Below are positions 45,659 through 57,914 of a stretch of 64,000 bases of DNA, in pieces (the stretch's first letter is position 1; each line of letters starts with the position of its first letter). Position numbers and translations under genes: made by a program. The notes under the pieces are model-generated. The model had not been told where the DNA came from and did no database searches. It saw nothing but the letters and a program-made list of their open reading frames with translations. The stretch covers positions 416,001-480,000 of the forward strand of contig JAFEMH010001356.1 of NCBI GenBank assembly GCA_022495995.1. The letters are read 5' to 3'. The DNA comes from Adenophora triphylla var. japonica (Eukaryota > Streptophyta > Magnoliopsida > Asterales > Campanulaceae).

Positions 45659-48652
45659 ATGGCTCGTTCTTGGGATCATTCCCCCCGATTCCGTTATGGA
45701 TATCACACTGGCAATCTAAGGGTATATCGTAGAGAGAGGGGACCTTGGATGATGCTGACCTTGGATGAAATAAGCAAGCAATTAAAAGGTTATGGTCGGA
45801 CTCGGTTATTCCTTCAATACCCAGATTCCACAAGAATAGATAGGATTGAGTCTGGTTCACCCAACGTTATAGTTTTTGAGGGTAGGGCTGAGATGATGGA
45901 GCACATCGAACTGTTCTACCCGGCCTCCAATCGCGAAATGCGTGAGCGTCTGAGAGGTACGGCTCCCTCCTCGGCCTTATGACATGACGAGGAGGGGAAA
46001 CTCCCTTCCCCGTCCTAAAATCAGCCATTGACGAGGTAACTAACTTTGTCCCCTCGTCTTTATGCAGATATGACGGGAAGAGAAGGAGTACCCTCCTCGT
46101 CTACTCAAATAGCTGACGCCTTCGTGGAAGGTGCCCAAACTGACGGCCGCTTGGTACGAAGAAGGGAGAGCCGAGGAAAACAAAGGGAGAGGGCTCCAAA
46201 GCCTGGGGATCCCATGATAGAGAAGTTATATTCCAAGTACGGGGTGGATAGGACCGAGTACAAGCTAACTTATATGGGCAAGCTTGACCTCAAGACTGAT
46301 AAGGAAGAGCAGAATTTTTACTACAACCAAGATTATATCCATCTCTATTTCAAACAGTTTCAACAGGGGCTTCGTCTTCCCTTGGACCCATTCATCAATG
46401 AATTCTTGGATGACGTTAGGGCAGTGCCGGACATGCTCGGAGCCAGTGGCACTGGGTTCTTGTGAGCTTCATCGTGCTTTGCCGTAGGCTAGGTTTTGAG
46501 CCGACCATGGGTGCTTTCCGTCATTTTTACATAGTCCAAATTATCAAGGAAAATTACCTAGTCGTCATCAGGAGTGCCCCCAAAAAACCAAAGTTGCTCC
46601 TCCCCATGTCTAGCAAAGTTGCAGGCTGGGACAATCACGTTATTCGGGTTGAGAGCCGTCAAGGTTGGGAGTTCCAGTCTCCTTGCAAGGATCCCACTTC
46701 CTCCTTTGCCGTCCAACAATATGAGTGGACCCAAGCTTTAATCAAGCGACTAGAGGAGTCTGCCGAGTTGGGGCTCCTAGACTGGAAGGCACTTGAGTCT
46801 TCAGACCATTTTTATGTCCAAGCAGGGTTGATGCTGGGACCAAAGGATGGGGTGGCTAATCTCGTCGCTGTTAAAAGAGGACGGCGTTTCAATGATTGGA
46901 CGATACACCCCGGCTTAGTATTCCATGAAGATTGTACTAGGTGCAAGACCGAGCGTCCCCGTGACCAATGTCTGAAAGCAATTGATATTGTTGGATGTAA
47001 ACATTTATCTTTGTTACTTGTGATTTTTGCATGCTAATTCCCTCTGCTCGTACTTGACCATTTCTTCCTTGTCCTTACAGATTTAACCGCCGGGGAAGAA
47101 GCATCCATAGCCATGGAGAGACTTAGTCCCCAGGAGCTGATAAAGAGAAAGAGGAAACTAAGCAAGAAGTCTGCTTTGGTGGAGAGGAGGGAAGAAGCCA
47201 ATGCTCGTAATTTGGTGCTGAATGTCCAAGGTGATCAACCCCTTCCTATTATACCACATGGGGACGTGAATGCCGAGGAAGCGGCGACTGAGGAACAAAC
47301 CAACCCATCAACTGCAGAGGGGCATAGCCTCCATGTTGATGCCGAGGAAGTGGAAACCGAGGTGACCAACCTCATACCTCGGCATTCTGGCTCCAAGAGA
47401 GCTCAAGGGGCTAGCGCCGAGGAGCCTGCAGCCAAGAAAGCAAATGTTGGGGAGGCTTCCAATCCTGAGGCTGCTCCTCCCTTGACCATCCAGACCGCCA
47501 AGACTCAGGCTGATGCAGAGAAGCTTGCTCAGCTCATGGTGGAAAACGTCCCTCGTCTGAAGGGCCTTCCTGTGCTAGACAGGAAGAGTTACATGATGAA
47601 ATTAGGCCGAGCTCCCATCCAAAGGGCCTTGGACGAGGATGTGTACGACACCCTGGTAAAGGGGAAGGCGAGTAGGGATCATTTGCTCTGCCGTAAAGGA
47701 CTCATGTTGGCTGAGGTAGTGATCTCGTTCTTTTGACTTTATTGTTTTTACATGTGATTGCCCATGGTCATAACACGAGTTTTCCTTGCAGCAAGCTAGC
47801 ATTGCGGCCTATGAGGATGTCTTGGCCAAGGCCCAAGAGAAGCGGGTGGCCGATGCCAAAGCTGCTCAAAAGACGAGTGAAGCCAAGGCGGCTAACTTGG
47901 CTGAACTCTTGAAGGCCAAAGAGGCCGAGCTTGAAGCTGCACAGGCCAAGGTTGAGGCCGAGATAAAAAGAGCCGAGGAAGCTCGTGCTCAGATCAAGGA
48001 TGCTCGAGATAAAGCCGAGGAACAGCTCCGGCTAAAAAATGCCGAGGTGGAGGAGGCAAAGAAAGCTAAGGCCGAGGTCCAAACAAGGGCCGAGGAAGCC
48101 GAAGCCAAGTGCCGAGGGTTTGAGGCTACCCTACCCCAAAGAGAAGAGGAGGCAGTTGCCCGCTTCAAGGATAGCCAAGCTTTCAAGGATGCTGTGTTAG
48201 CTAGCTCGGCCTTCCAAGACGCCGTGGACGAGCAAACGGCCACCATGTTCGAAGATGGATATCTTCACCTTGCTCGAAGTATCTTGGCTGACTCCTCCAC
48301 CGGCTTGGATATTAATAAGGTGGCTATGTTGATATGCCGGGATCAATATAGCGAGGAAATGAGGGCTCTCCACCACCTGGTGCCCTTCTCCGATAGTAAC
48401 TTGGAAATAATGGCCGCTAAGGATGCTAGGGCCTGCAGAGAAGTGTGGAAGCCGGCCTCCGTTGTCCCCGGCAATCTTAAGGCCTTGGTGGAGGCGATCC
48501 AAGACGAGGAGGAGCCTGAGGCCGGGGAAGCCGAGGTGGGAAGAGAGGTCGAGGAGACTAACTCTCGAGCTGATCAAACTGATCTTCCTCCCCCTGGCAC
48601 TATCACAGAAGACTGGCTCGAAAAGCCTTTTAACGACGGGCAGCAATCTTAG
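45659..48652 (+). pseudogene. Convergent gene of the Tat/Retand element, 'putative gypsy type transposon' family, one frameshift
   Basis: Coding exons 45659-45956, 46068-46996, 47081-47715 and 47792-48652. All three introns are GT-AG (111, 84 and 76 bases) and keep the frame. Exon 2 holds YIHLYFKQFQQGLRLPLDPF and, after a shift, VSFIVLCRRLGFEP, resembling the plant family named putative gypsy type transposon or Transposase_28. Exon 3 is acidic with a basic SKRAQG...AKKANV stretch; exon 4 is a long Ala/Glu/Lys coiled coil (about residues 625-740), then VWKPASVVPG and an acidic tail. About 907 codons. The only defect I see is a one-base frameshift near 46430-46445. Despite the family name there is no sign of a catalytic transposase; role in the element unknown. 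Confidence 0.7.
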
Positions 48653-48936
48653 GATAGTTTTCCCATTTTTTACTTTTGTGTAATAGATGGTAGGGTCTGT
48701 AATTTTCTTTGAATATCAATGAAAAATCCCTTTGTCATGATTTGTGTCATTTTAATGACTTGCTTATATTTTTGTATGCTAGGCAGGGGCACTAGACTTA
48801 AGAAGGTGGGATCCAAGGGGGTTCCTTGCTCCCTAATTGTTGAGCAAGTGGTTAAGCCGAGGAAGGACTCCTTGGCTTTAACTATACTCTATAAGTTATT
48901 TAGGCCGAGGAAGGTTTCCTTGGCTTTGAATGTGTT
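48653..48936 (+). other. 3' flank of the captured gene
   Basis: Non-coding; likely 3'UTR with TGTAATAGATGG and TTTGAATATCAATGAAAA near 48680-48725. Two early degenerate hairpin units with CCGAGGAAGG appear near 48855 and 48903. Confidence 0.5.
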
Positions 48937-49455
48937 GTAATCCTGAATCAAGGTGGACCCTTGTTAGGATGCATGTTAAGCCATCAGGCCGAGGAAAATC
49001 CTTGGTCTTAGCTGTTATGTTTGTAATCCTGAGTCAAGGTGGACCCTTGATAGGATGTGTGGTAAGTCATTAGGCCAAGGAGGACCCTTGGTCTTGGCTG
49101 TATCCTGTATCAAGGTGGACCCTTGACAGGATGTGTTAAGCCATCAGGCCAAGGAGGACCCTTGGTCTTGGCTATTGGTATCCTGTATCAAGTGGACCTC
49201 GACAGATGTGTGGTAAGCCATCGTGCCAAGGAGGACCCTTGGTCTTGGCTGTGGTATCCCGAATCAAGGTGGACCCTCGACAGATGTGTGTTAAGCCATC
49301 AGGCCGAGGAGGACCCTTGGTCTTGGCTATTGGTATCCTGAATCAAGGTGGACCCTTGACAGGATGTGTGGTAAGCCATCAGGCCAAGGAGGACCCTTGG
49401 TCTTGGCTGTTGGTATCCTGAATCAAGGTGGACCCTTGACAGGATGTGTGTTTAG
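48937..49455. repeat. Tandem repeat, unit near 80 bases, each with two small hairpins
   Basis: About seven units. Each has TCAAGGTGGACCCTTGA and CCAAGGAGGACCCTTGG, both of which fold on themselves with a five-base loop. It lies between the 3' end of the captured gene and the 3' end of pol, where convergent transcripts would meet. Confidence 0.85.
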
Positions 49456-49637
49456 AAGAGTCGGGGATAAAGTCCTCGTCTCCTGGTGTCTGTATGAAGA
49501 GTTGATAGTTGCTTTGCATGCTGGAAGAAACTGCTTTCGTAAAACTGAAATGCGATTACATCGAACTGCAATCCTATCAACTAACAAAAAATAAAAGACA
49601 GGAAATAAGAAACTAATCTACTGTAAAATAAACTAGA

Positions 49638-50140
49638 CTAGTGATAATATTTTCTAAGGTTGTCGGAGTGCCAGGGATGCTTGAGGTCCTTCCCCTCCTT
49701 GGTCTTCAATCTGTAGGTCCCTTCTCGAATGACTTGAGTGATGATATAAGGACCTTCCCAATTTGGGGAGAGCTTGTTCTGTTCTGCCTTCCGACCAGTA
49801 GCTTCAATTTTTCTAAGTACCCAATCACCTACTTGGAATACTCTTCTGATGACCCTCTTATCGTGATATGCCTTGGTCCTTTGCTTGTAATTCACCATCC
49901 TCATCTGTGCAGCTAGTCGTTTTTCATCTATCAGATCTAGGTCTAGGAGCCTATTGACCTTGTTGACTTGCTCATCGTAATGGGAGTTCTCACAGTAGGG
50001 ATGGCCATCTCCGCTGGTGTGCCACCCTCTCGGAACCGAAGGTTAGTGCGAATGGGGTTTCCCCGGTTGGCCCCCGGGTGGTTGTGCGAACAGCCCATAA
50101 GGCTAGGGAAGTTCGTCCAACCATCTACCCTCGCGTCCCT
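49638..50140 (-). pseudogene. pol: Integrase C-terminal region of the Tat/Retand element, frameshifted
   Basis: Minus-strand blocks in different frames: [17 protein letters not shown] near 50050, VNKVNRLLDLDLIDEKRL near 49930, and VFQQVGD-type FQVGDWVLRKIEATGRKAEQ with NWEGPYIITQVIREGTYRLK, ending DNLRKYYH at 49638. Two or three single-base shifts and a stop separate these from the long pol frame. Confidence 0.8.
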
Positions 50141-53100
50141 CAAGGTTCTTGGTAAGGGCGGTTAGGACCCGCTTTGTTTGCTGCTTCTGCTTGGCCATTG
50201 CCTTGTGGTCTGCTAACTGAAGATTTTGCATGGCGGACTTTTACCCTTCCCAATTCTGCAGTGAATGCTGTGGAGAATTGCAGTCCATGATCAGAGACGA
50301 TTGTATGTGGAAGGCCGAATCTGCACCAGATGTTGTCATGGACAAAATTGATCGCGTTCTCTTCCGTTATCTTGGCTAATGCCTTGGCTTCTATCCACTT
50401 GGAGAAGTAATCAACAGCTACTATCACGTACTTGCAATTACCACGGGCGGGAGGGAAGGGTCCGATGATGTCGATCCCCCACATATCAAATGGCCACGTA
50501 GGTATTACAAGTGTTTGCTCAACTGCCGGTAGTCTAGGAATGTCAGAGAATCTTTGGCACTTGTCGCATTTTCTAACATAGGCGTGTGCGTCTTCCCTTA
50601 GGTTTGGCCAGTAGTAACCTAGCGATATGATCTTGTCAGCTAAGGTTCTGGCCCCCGGGTGTCCGCCGCATACGCCTTCATGTACTTCTGCCAAGAGGTT
50701 CTGAATTTCCTTGGGATAGACACACCTTAGCAGGGGCTTCGTGAAAGATCTTCGGTAGAGGACTCCGCTTATTACCACGAACCTTGGAGACCTCTTCTTG
50801 ATGAGTTTAGCTTGAGCTTCATCTTCAGGGAGTTTCTCCTTCTCAATGTATTCAATGTAGTCATCGATCCAGCATCTATCCTCTCCATCTAAGAGCATGA
50901 CTTGTAGTCTTTCGTACGCAGGTTCCTCGGCATAAACTACATATGGACTGGTCTTAGACACATCCATGGTTGCCAGTTTGGAAAGAACGTCTGCGACTTG
51001 GTTATCTTCCCTGCCAATTTGTTTGAGCTCGAAAAATTCCATCTTCTTCGTCATATCTAGGACCAGGTCTCTATACTTGGCAAGGGTGGGGTCTTGGGCA
51101 TTATACTCTCCCTTTACTTGTTTGACAACGAGTTGGGAGTCGCAGAAAGCCGCCACCTTAGTCGCTCCATAGAAGGAGGCTAATTCAATGCCAAATATTA
51201 GAGCTTCATATTCCGCTTGATTATTGGAGGCAGGGAACTTGAAACGGATGGCGTCTTGCGTAGTATATTCTCCTTCCGGGCTTGCTAGTACAATTCCAGC
51301 TCCGCTTCTTTCCTTTGTGGCTGATCCGTCCGTATACAGGATCCAACAGTTGGATGGGAGTTCAATGGGAGAGTCTTTATCCTCTGGTGCGTTTTGCTTC
51401 CGAGAGGTGGGGAGATGCTCACCCATAAAGGCAGTCTCAACCATGAAGTCAACCAAAGGCTGTGCCAGGAGGGTCTTCCTTGGTTGGTAAGTGATATCAA
51501 ACTCAGTGAGAGCGATGGACCAATTAAGGAGACGCCCGGAGCCGTCCAACTTATGTAGTATCTTCTTCAACGGTTCATTTGTGTACACGGTGATAGGATG
51601 TGCAGAAAAATAGGCACGTAGTTTCCTCGATGCAATGACTAGTGCGTACGCTATCTTCTCCACATTGAAGTATCTGCTTTCCACGTCGGACAGTGCCTTA
51701 GAGACATAGTAGACAGGCTTTTGAATTCCTTCATCATTTCGAACTAGGACAGCTGCGACAGCATGATCAGTGGCAGCTAGGAAGACGTACAGCATCTCAC
51801 CGGTAGTCGGACTGCTAAGCAAGGGAGGGGAACCCAAGTACTCCTTCAACCGGAGGAATGCTTCGGAGCATTCAGGAGTCCAGGAGAAGCTCTTGGTACC
51901 CTTCAATATCTTGAAGAAAGGCAGTGACTTTTCAGCGGATTTGGCGATGAATCTTCCAAGGGCCACGATTCTTCCATTAAGTCTTTGAACCTCCTTGATG
52001 GTGGTAGGTTCCTTCATGTCAACGAGCGCCTTTATTTTTTCGGGGTTCGCTTCAATCCCTCTTTGAGATACCATGAAGCCTAGGAACTTTCCGGCTGTTA
52101 CCCCGAACACGCACTTGCTTGGGTTTAGCTTCATGTTATTAGCTCGGAGGTTGTGAATTGTCTCTTCCAGATCGGGAACGTGACTGCCTTCCTTGGTCTT
52201 TATGACCATGTCATCAATATAAGCTTCCATGTTGCGACCTATTTGGCTGGCAAAGACTCGATTCACCATTCGTTGGTATGTAGCACCCGCGTTCTTTAGC
52301 CCAAAAGGCATCATGATGTAACAGTAATTTCCCCCAGGTGTTTGGAAGGCCGTCTTCTCAATGTCCTCTTCCGCCATTTTTATCTGATGGTAGCCTGAAT
52401 AGGCGTCTAGGAAGCTGAGAGTTTGATGTCCAGCAATGGAATCAACCAACTTGTCAATTCTAGGGAGAGGATAGCTGTCCTTGGGGCAGGCCTTGTTTAG
52501 ATCAGTAAAGTCTATGCACATACGCCATTTCCCATTTTTCTTCTTCACCATAACTACATTGGCCAACCAAACGGGGTACTTGACTTCACGAATTATTCCG
52601 GCGCTAAGTAGTTTCTGCACCTCCTCTTTTATAGCTTCCTCCTTGTCTCTTGCAAAATTTCTCCTTGTCTGGGAGATAGTCTTTGCCAAAGGATCAACTT
52701 CCAGGCGGTGGAGGGCTACTTCTTCATTGATCCCCCTCATGTCTTCGACTCTCCAAGCAAAGACGTCGAGACTGCTTTTTAGGAGGGAAATGATTTTTTC
52801 TTTCTCTTCTGGAGATAGTTGGCCCCCGAGCTTGATTTTTTGTTCAGGATAGTCAAGATTGATGACTACTTCTTTCAGTTCATCTACAGGCTTCATTTCA
52901 GGACCATCACGGAATTCTAGAGACTCGATAATGATCTCTCTAATTCTTCTCCCTTCATTATCGTTCACGTTGAGGCCCTCTTCCTCCATAAGTTTATCAA
53001 CATCTGGGAGACTGACCTTCCCTAGGTCGTGGTTGGCCCCCGAGTTCTGGCCGTTGAAGAGAGCAGTGTCTTCCTTGGATACGGGCGGAACTATGCCTAG

Positions 53101-54333
53101 GTCATCTTCAATTTCTTGGACCATAGGTTCTTCCTCAGGTACAGGTAGGATTATGCCTTGGTCATCTGCAATTTCTAGGACCACAGGTTCGTCCTCATCT
53201 GCAAGCACCTCACGAATATAGCTCATTCTGGAGCTAGTTTCGGTGGTTTTCTGGGACTTTGAGATCTTGATGTTTTCCTCGGGGGTATCTACCTCCACAC
53301 TCTTGGATTTCTTTCTGCTCTTCACGACATGTTCCAAGAAGTCTTTGGGGGTGGACCTTACACATCCAATCCCTGCCTGAGTGGGGAATTTAACTCGTTG
53401 GTGGGGAAGTGAGGCCACCATCCCAAGTTTAGCTTGACTTGGAATGCCTATGATCGCATGGTAATCGCTAGTCAAATCCATGACTACGAAATTGACTGTG
53501 GCTTTGGCTAGGAAGGGATGATCACCGACTTCGAGTTCCAGCTCCACAGTTCCCTTGGCGCCCACCTTGTGATTGGTGAATCCTTCTAGCCTTCCATGAT
53601 AAGGTTCCAACATGGTGTCTTTCAAGCCCATCTGTTGGAAGGCTGAATAATATAGGATGTCACGGGAGGCCCCCGTGTCAACGAGAAGTCTTTCGGATTC
53701 AACATTGTCTATTCGGCCCTTTATCACCAAGGGTTGTTCACGAGCTGCTCGGCTTTCAGCCAATTCATTAGGAGAGAAACTAATGACCTCTTCTGCTTTA
53801 TGAATCCAAGCAGGAACATGGTATACTTTACTCAGCTCGTGGATCTGGTCCCTTAGTTTTCTGGTAGAAGTTACCTCTTCTCGTATCACATGCAACTTGG
53901 CCCTAGGAGGCCTGCGATCTTCATCCTCGCTTTTGTCGTCATCTTCACTTTCCTCTTCCTTCCGCTTCCGCTTGTTGTCTTTTTTCATGACATAACGATC
54001 TAATTTTCCTTCGTCGACCCATTTTTGGATTATTTTCTTGAGGGCCCAACAGCCATCAGTGGTGTGCCCGTGGTCTTTGTGAAAATCACAGTATTTGTTC
54101 ATGTTACGAGGGAATTTTGGCTTGTCAGTCATTGGATTAGGTGGAGGAAGGTTGACTAGCTGCATGATTTCAGAGATGGGTTTTGTAAGAGGAGTGAATT
54201 CAAGCTTCTCCGTGCTCCTTGTTTTATTTTTCCCTTTGGAACCCTTGCCGTTTCCATTATTATTCTGGCGAGTGCCTGTCGCCTCTGTTTCTGTTTTGTC
54301 AGCTCCCCTTTTCTTTGTTTTGTCCTCAGCCAT
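50140..54333 (-). pseudogene. pol: Gag C terminus, protease, RT, RNase H, archaeal RNase H and integrase core in one open 1397-codon frame
   Basis: In order by residue: zinc-knuckle-like CDFHKDHGHTTDGCW (82-96), protease LLVDTGAS (about 216-223), FAWRVEDMRGIN (about 525), RT with RMCIDFTDLNKACPKDSYPL (604-623) and YIDDMVIK (about 705), RNase H (about 840), archaeal-type RNase H from ILYTDGSATKERSGAGIV (about 995), integrase zinc domain HEGVCGGHP...CDKCQRF (about 1195) and core with GIDIIGPF, IVSDHGLQFS and PQGNGQAEAANK. SDHG replaces the usual SDNG. Ends in a frameshift-generated tail. Apart from the integrase end every enzyme is present and uninterrupted. The ATG at 54333 may be secondary, as gag normally reads through. 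Confidence 0.93.
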
Positions 54334-55825
54334 GGAAATGGCATAAGCTACCTTGTATAGTTCGGACTTTGTTTGAGGTTCCCGGCCGAAAGTTCATAAA
54401 CGAGGGGACCAGATTTTAGGCCAGAGTTGAAACAAACAATGACTTCCCTATCAGTGAGGCTCTCTTCAACTTGGTCTGCCATTTTTCGGAACCGATTATA
54501 ATAGCTGAGGGTGGTCTCTCCCTTTCCTTACTCAATATTGGCCAAGTCGGCCAGCCTTATCTTCCTCTTACCAGCGGTAGCAAAGTGGTCCAAGAACATT
54601 CTCCTCATGCCTCTCCAAAGAATCGATGCTACCTCTTTTAAGCTCACGGAACCAGTCAAAGCCGTTCTGAGAAGGTGCTCGCGAAAGCTTTACAGAGCAG
54701 GTCATCAGCGGTGGTGAGGAGATTCATAGTTTGTTCAAAACTCTGCACGTGGTCTTTTGCATCAGTAGTGCCATTGTATTTTTCGAAATTAGGGAGCTTG
54801 AGGTGGGGATTAGGTGGAGCTGCAGTTATTCTCAAAGAGAATGGACGTGTTGCCCAGTCATAATCATCGTCATTGAACTTCTTTCCCCTCTCCATGTCAT
54901 CCAGTCTTTGCTTCAACAGCTCCCATTGCTTGGTTTCCACTCCCTTGTCACTGCTTGAGCGGGTGCTTCGTTGGGAGCTTCTGACGGATTTGTCCTTGGG
55001 GCGATCATTCACCCTACTGTGCTCCGCGTCATGTCGGTGGCTGTCCCGTTTGGAAGGGGCCTTATCACGCTTCAGTTCCAGGTCTTGGCCACCAAGTATC
55101 ATCCTGTACGGTTCCGGGGTCCTTGGCCTAACAAACTCTCTATGCCGAGGACGAGGAGAATCCGGTCGACGAGCTCGTGGTGATGTGGGACGCCTAGGGG
55201 CCATGACGAGACGAGCAGGGGACAGGCGCCTGTTCAGGCTGAGTCTCGTTCTTAGGTCCCTGGAATTTACTTCCTCGTCCCTGGGAGTTAAGTGGCTTCT
55301 CAGGTCTACCACCTGGTCCTTCTTCTTGCTGTCATGCCGAGGACGAGTATGTTCTCGGGGAGCTTGCCTTGGTAGTTCTCCGGTTTTGAGGAGAGGAGCT
55401 CGCTGCTCGTCCTGTCCCTTTTTGAGGGGGTTGCCCACAGATGGCCTAATAAATTCAGCCATGGAATGCTCTGGGTCCAATTGCAAGAGAGAAGCCTGTG
55501 TTTCATACATTCTTTGTAATGTCTCCATTTGCCTATGTAACAAAGAGCGTCGGTCAATGGGTTGACTTTCTCCTGCTTGACCGGCGTCGGTATTCTTTGT
55601 TTTCTTCCTTCCTACTTGCTTTCCGCGGGCACGAGTAGGACGAGGAAGCTCAGCACCTTCTCCCTCGGCATTCACCTGACCCTTGGAACGAAGGGTCATG
55701 GAGAGGGGAGGAGGGGCATCTGGCTGAGGTAGAGGAGGAGGAGGAGGCAGCTCCTCGACTCCAGTGTTCGCCCCGTTCACCTGGGTTGGGTCCTCAGCCG
55801 TAACGCTCGTAAATTTTCCTTCCAT
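54334..55825 (-). pseudogene. gag: gag of the Tat/Retand element
   Basis: Minus-strand ATG at 55825. The N terminus is Pro-rich, then Arg/Pro-rich with many charged residues; the capsid domain starts near residue 330 (PHLKLPNFEKYNGTTDAKDH, VQSFEQTMNLLTTADDLLCK) and breaks at a frameshift near 54660. The rest of the capsid (MRRMFLDHFATAGKRKIRLA, YYNRFRKMADQVEESLTDRE) is seen in another frame, with a TAG/TAA near 54530, before the pol frame at 54333. Confidence 0.88.
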
Positions 55826-56162
55826 TGTGAGTCAACAGCAAATTACCAAGTATAAATTTTCCAAAAACCACAATTTTAATAGAACCCAATTTATGGCCAA
55901 AATTAGGGCAAATTTTGACCACCCACAAACAGCTAATTGTGATTTTTTCAACACCACAGAATGCAAGCCAATTTGGGGCGGAATTACACGCCAAAAACGC
56001 CTCCAACGGAATCTGGACAGATTCAGGTTGAAATTTGCAGATTTCGGCGGTTTCAAGAACAGAGCCTAAACGTTTTCCAGAAATTCCGTTCAATGAGAGA
56101 AAAATTCCGGCAATAAAATTGGCTTTTAGCGAGCACTTTCCAGGCCAAACAAAGGGTGTTTG
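55826..56162 (-). other. 5' leader of the Tat/Retand element
   Basis: Short leader of about 340 bases between the primer-binding region and gag, without coding content. Confidence 0.7.
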
Positions 56163-56186
56163 AGTCGATTTCCTAATGGAACCAAT
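56163..56186 (-). other. Likely primer-binding site, tRNA not assigned
   Basis: The minus strand after the 5' LTR reads ATTGGTTCCATTAGGAAAT. The TGG two bases in fits a tRNA CCA end, but I cannot name the tRNA. Confidence 0.45.
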
Positions 56187-56944
56187 TGATGATGCCAAAA
56201 TCGTCAAAATGCCCAAATCCAAGCGATGATTGCTCCTATGGATTGCAAGGCCTGAAAATAAGAGAAAACACGTAAACTAAGCCGGGGCGGATCCGGCTAA
56301 AGGCCCTCCGGCGTGAGAGTAAGTTCACGGGTTGTAGATGAGAAAACAAATTGACAGAGTTTCCCCAATGTAAAAAGTAACGTACCCAATTATGAGCCAT
56401 GGGGCTTGTATTTATAGGGATGGATTGATAGAATCCATGTTGAAATAAACTTGTAAAGAGATAAGATGTAATCCTATGAGAATCATATCTGTTAAGGAGT
56501 CCTTGTTTGACTTGAAGTGGTGTAGTTGGTTACAATCCTGATTGGATCATGAATGTATAATCCTTGTTGTATATGGACTGTATAATCTGCTAGCCGAAAC
56601 GCCGAGGAACATAAATGTTTCACCTCGGCCTTGGCAAATAGGCCGAGGTGAATGATTCTGTTTCCTCGTCATTTGGTGATTGGCCGACAAGTATATATGC
56701 CGGGGTAAATGATTTTGTTTCCTCGTCACAGTGATGAAATGCCGAGGTAAGAACTTTTCTCCCCTCGTCACTTGCAGTATGACGGCCCAAGCATGGTGAC
56801 CTAAGGCCGAGGTAAATGTTCCTCGACATACGAGGAAGACCTTACTCGGCCCTGATACTTGGCTATTTAGATAATATTCATGGTCCAATCCAATTAGGCC
56901 CAGCTCGAGCAAGCCCATGTTCGTATCTCGATTTATATCGTTCA
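56187..56944 (-). repeat. 5' LTR of the Tat/Retand-like element
   Basis: 758 bp, same length as 44244-45001 with about 7-8 differences. Contains the minus-strand TATA box and the CCTCGGC/GACGAGG unit cluster. Confidence 0.95.
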
Positions 56945-56949
56945 ACAAC

Positions 56950-57762
56950 ATAATAGAAAAATTATTTTGGGAAAGAGAGATTAGCTATTTTAGTACTATC
57001 ATACCAAATCACCAAACTAGTCATTGGTAGTTTGATTGCATTTTAATTAATAATTTATATTTATTAAATTATTATGAAAGTCTAAAATTATTATTGTAAT
57101 ATATTTAATGATTTATTAATAATAAAATGCATAATTTTATTATGATAATTTTTTTTTGAAAACAAAAATCCAATAAAATATGAGACTGTTTTTTGTGGTT
57201 TCTGGGAAAAAAACACTCCATCGAAACAAACACTTGGCAAGCAAACACAAAACCCATAATCCCATATGTATAAAAATAAAAATAAATAAAATAAAAATAG
57301 GGTTTGTTCGTATTGTAATTGACAAAATTAGGATAAACAAATAATGTACTAACTTTGCCACTATTTTGTGTCCCTCATTTTAATTTTGTGACCAAGACTT
57401 AAATAAGAAGTGGACCGTACTATAGATGTGAAATGCACATGCAAAGTTCCATCTGTGAAGGTGTATTTAATGTTATATGGTCCCTATTTGGGAAACTCAA
57501 TGGCTAGATTGCCTACCAAATGGAATCATCTTAAAATTCCGATTTGGATTAGTTGATCTATTCATATTTTTTAGTAGTATCTTTTAAATGTACATAATTA
57601 TTGATTATATTTAGAAATCTGTAATAATATTAGATTAATTTGATGATATATTTTTGTTGAAATAAGTGTATTCAAAATTATATTTTCTTACATTATTAAT
57701 TGTTTTTACAAATTTTTTTTTCCTTTTCTTCATTAACTTTCTTCAAACTAAGTGGTTTTTTT
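56950..57762. other. Gene-free AT-rich DNA
   Basis: No ORF with recognisable content; poly-A and poly-T tracts only. Confidence 0.6.
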
Positions 57763-57914
57763 CAAGGTTCTAAAAAGCGTTAGGCGGATGCTAGGCGGCG
57801 GAGCCGGCTGCGCCTGCGGCTAGTCGGGGCACAGGTGGGGACTGGCCCAGGTGGAGAAGGTCACTGCGCGCAGAGTGGGGCTGGCGCGCTTTGGCGGGGT
57901 CTTTTAGAACACTG
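57763..57914. mobile_element. Small hAT-like MITE with a GC-rich core
   Basis: Left end CAAGGTTCTAAAAAG and right end CTTTTAGAACACTG are imperfect inverted repeats. The flanks GTTTTTTT and ATTTTTTC could be an 8 bp duplication with two changes. The core (57780-57900) is very GC-rich against AT-rich surroundings. Confidence 0.5.

Larger units (their letters stand above)
44244..56944 (-). mobile_element. Ty3/gypsy Tat/Retand-like element with a convergent intron-containing gene
   Basis: 758 bp LTRs at both ends and duplication ACAAC (44239-44243, 56945-56949). gag-pol reads on the minus strand; an archaeal-type RNase H lies between RNase H and integrase, the mark of the Tat lineage. A separate plus-strand gene of five exons, counting a leader exon, lies between integrase and 3' LTR. 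LTRs differ at about 7-8 positions by hand (about 1%), so the insertion is young. Pol is open for 1397 codons but broken in gag and in the last part of integrase. Confidence 0.95.

Noticed and set aside
49123..49594. Overlapping Trp- and Pro-rich frames in the 80-base array
   Set aside because: Periodic frames from the tandem repeat at the 3' side of the captured gene.
54095..55565. Plus-strand frames of 60-230 codons opposite gag and pol
   Set aside because: They mirror the codon bias of the minus-strand gag-pol and have no domain.
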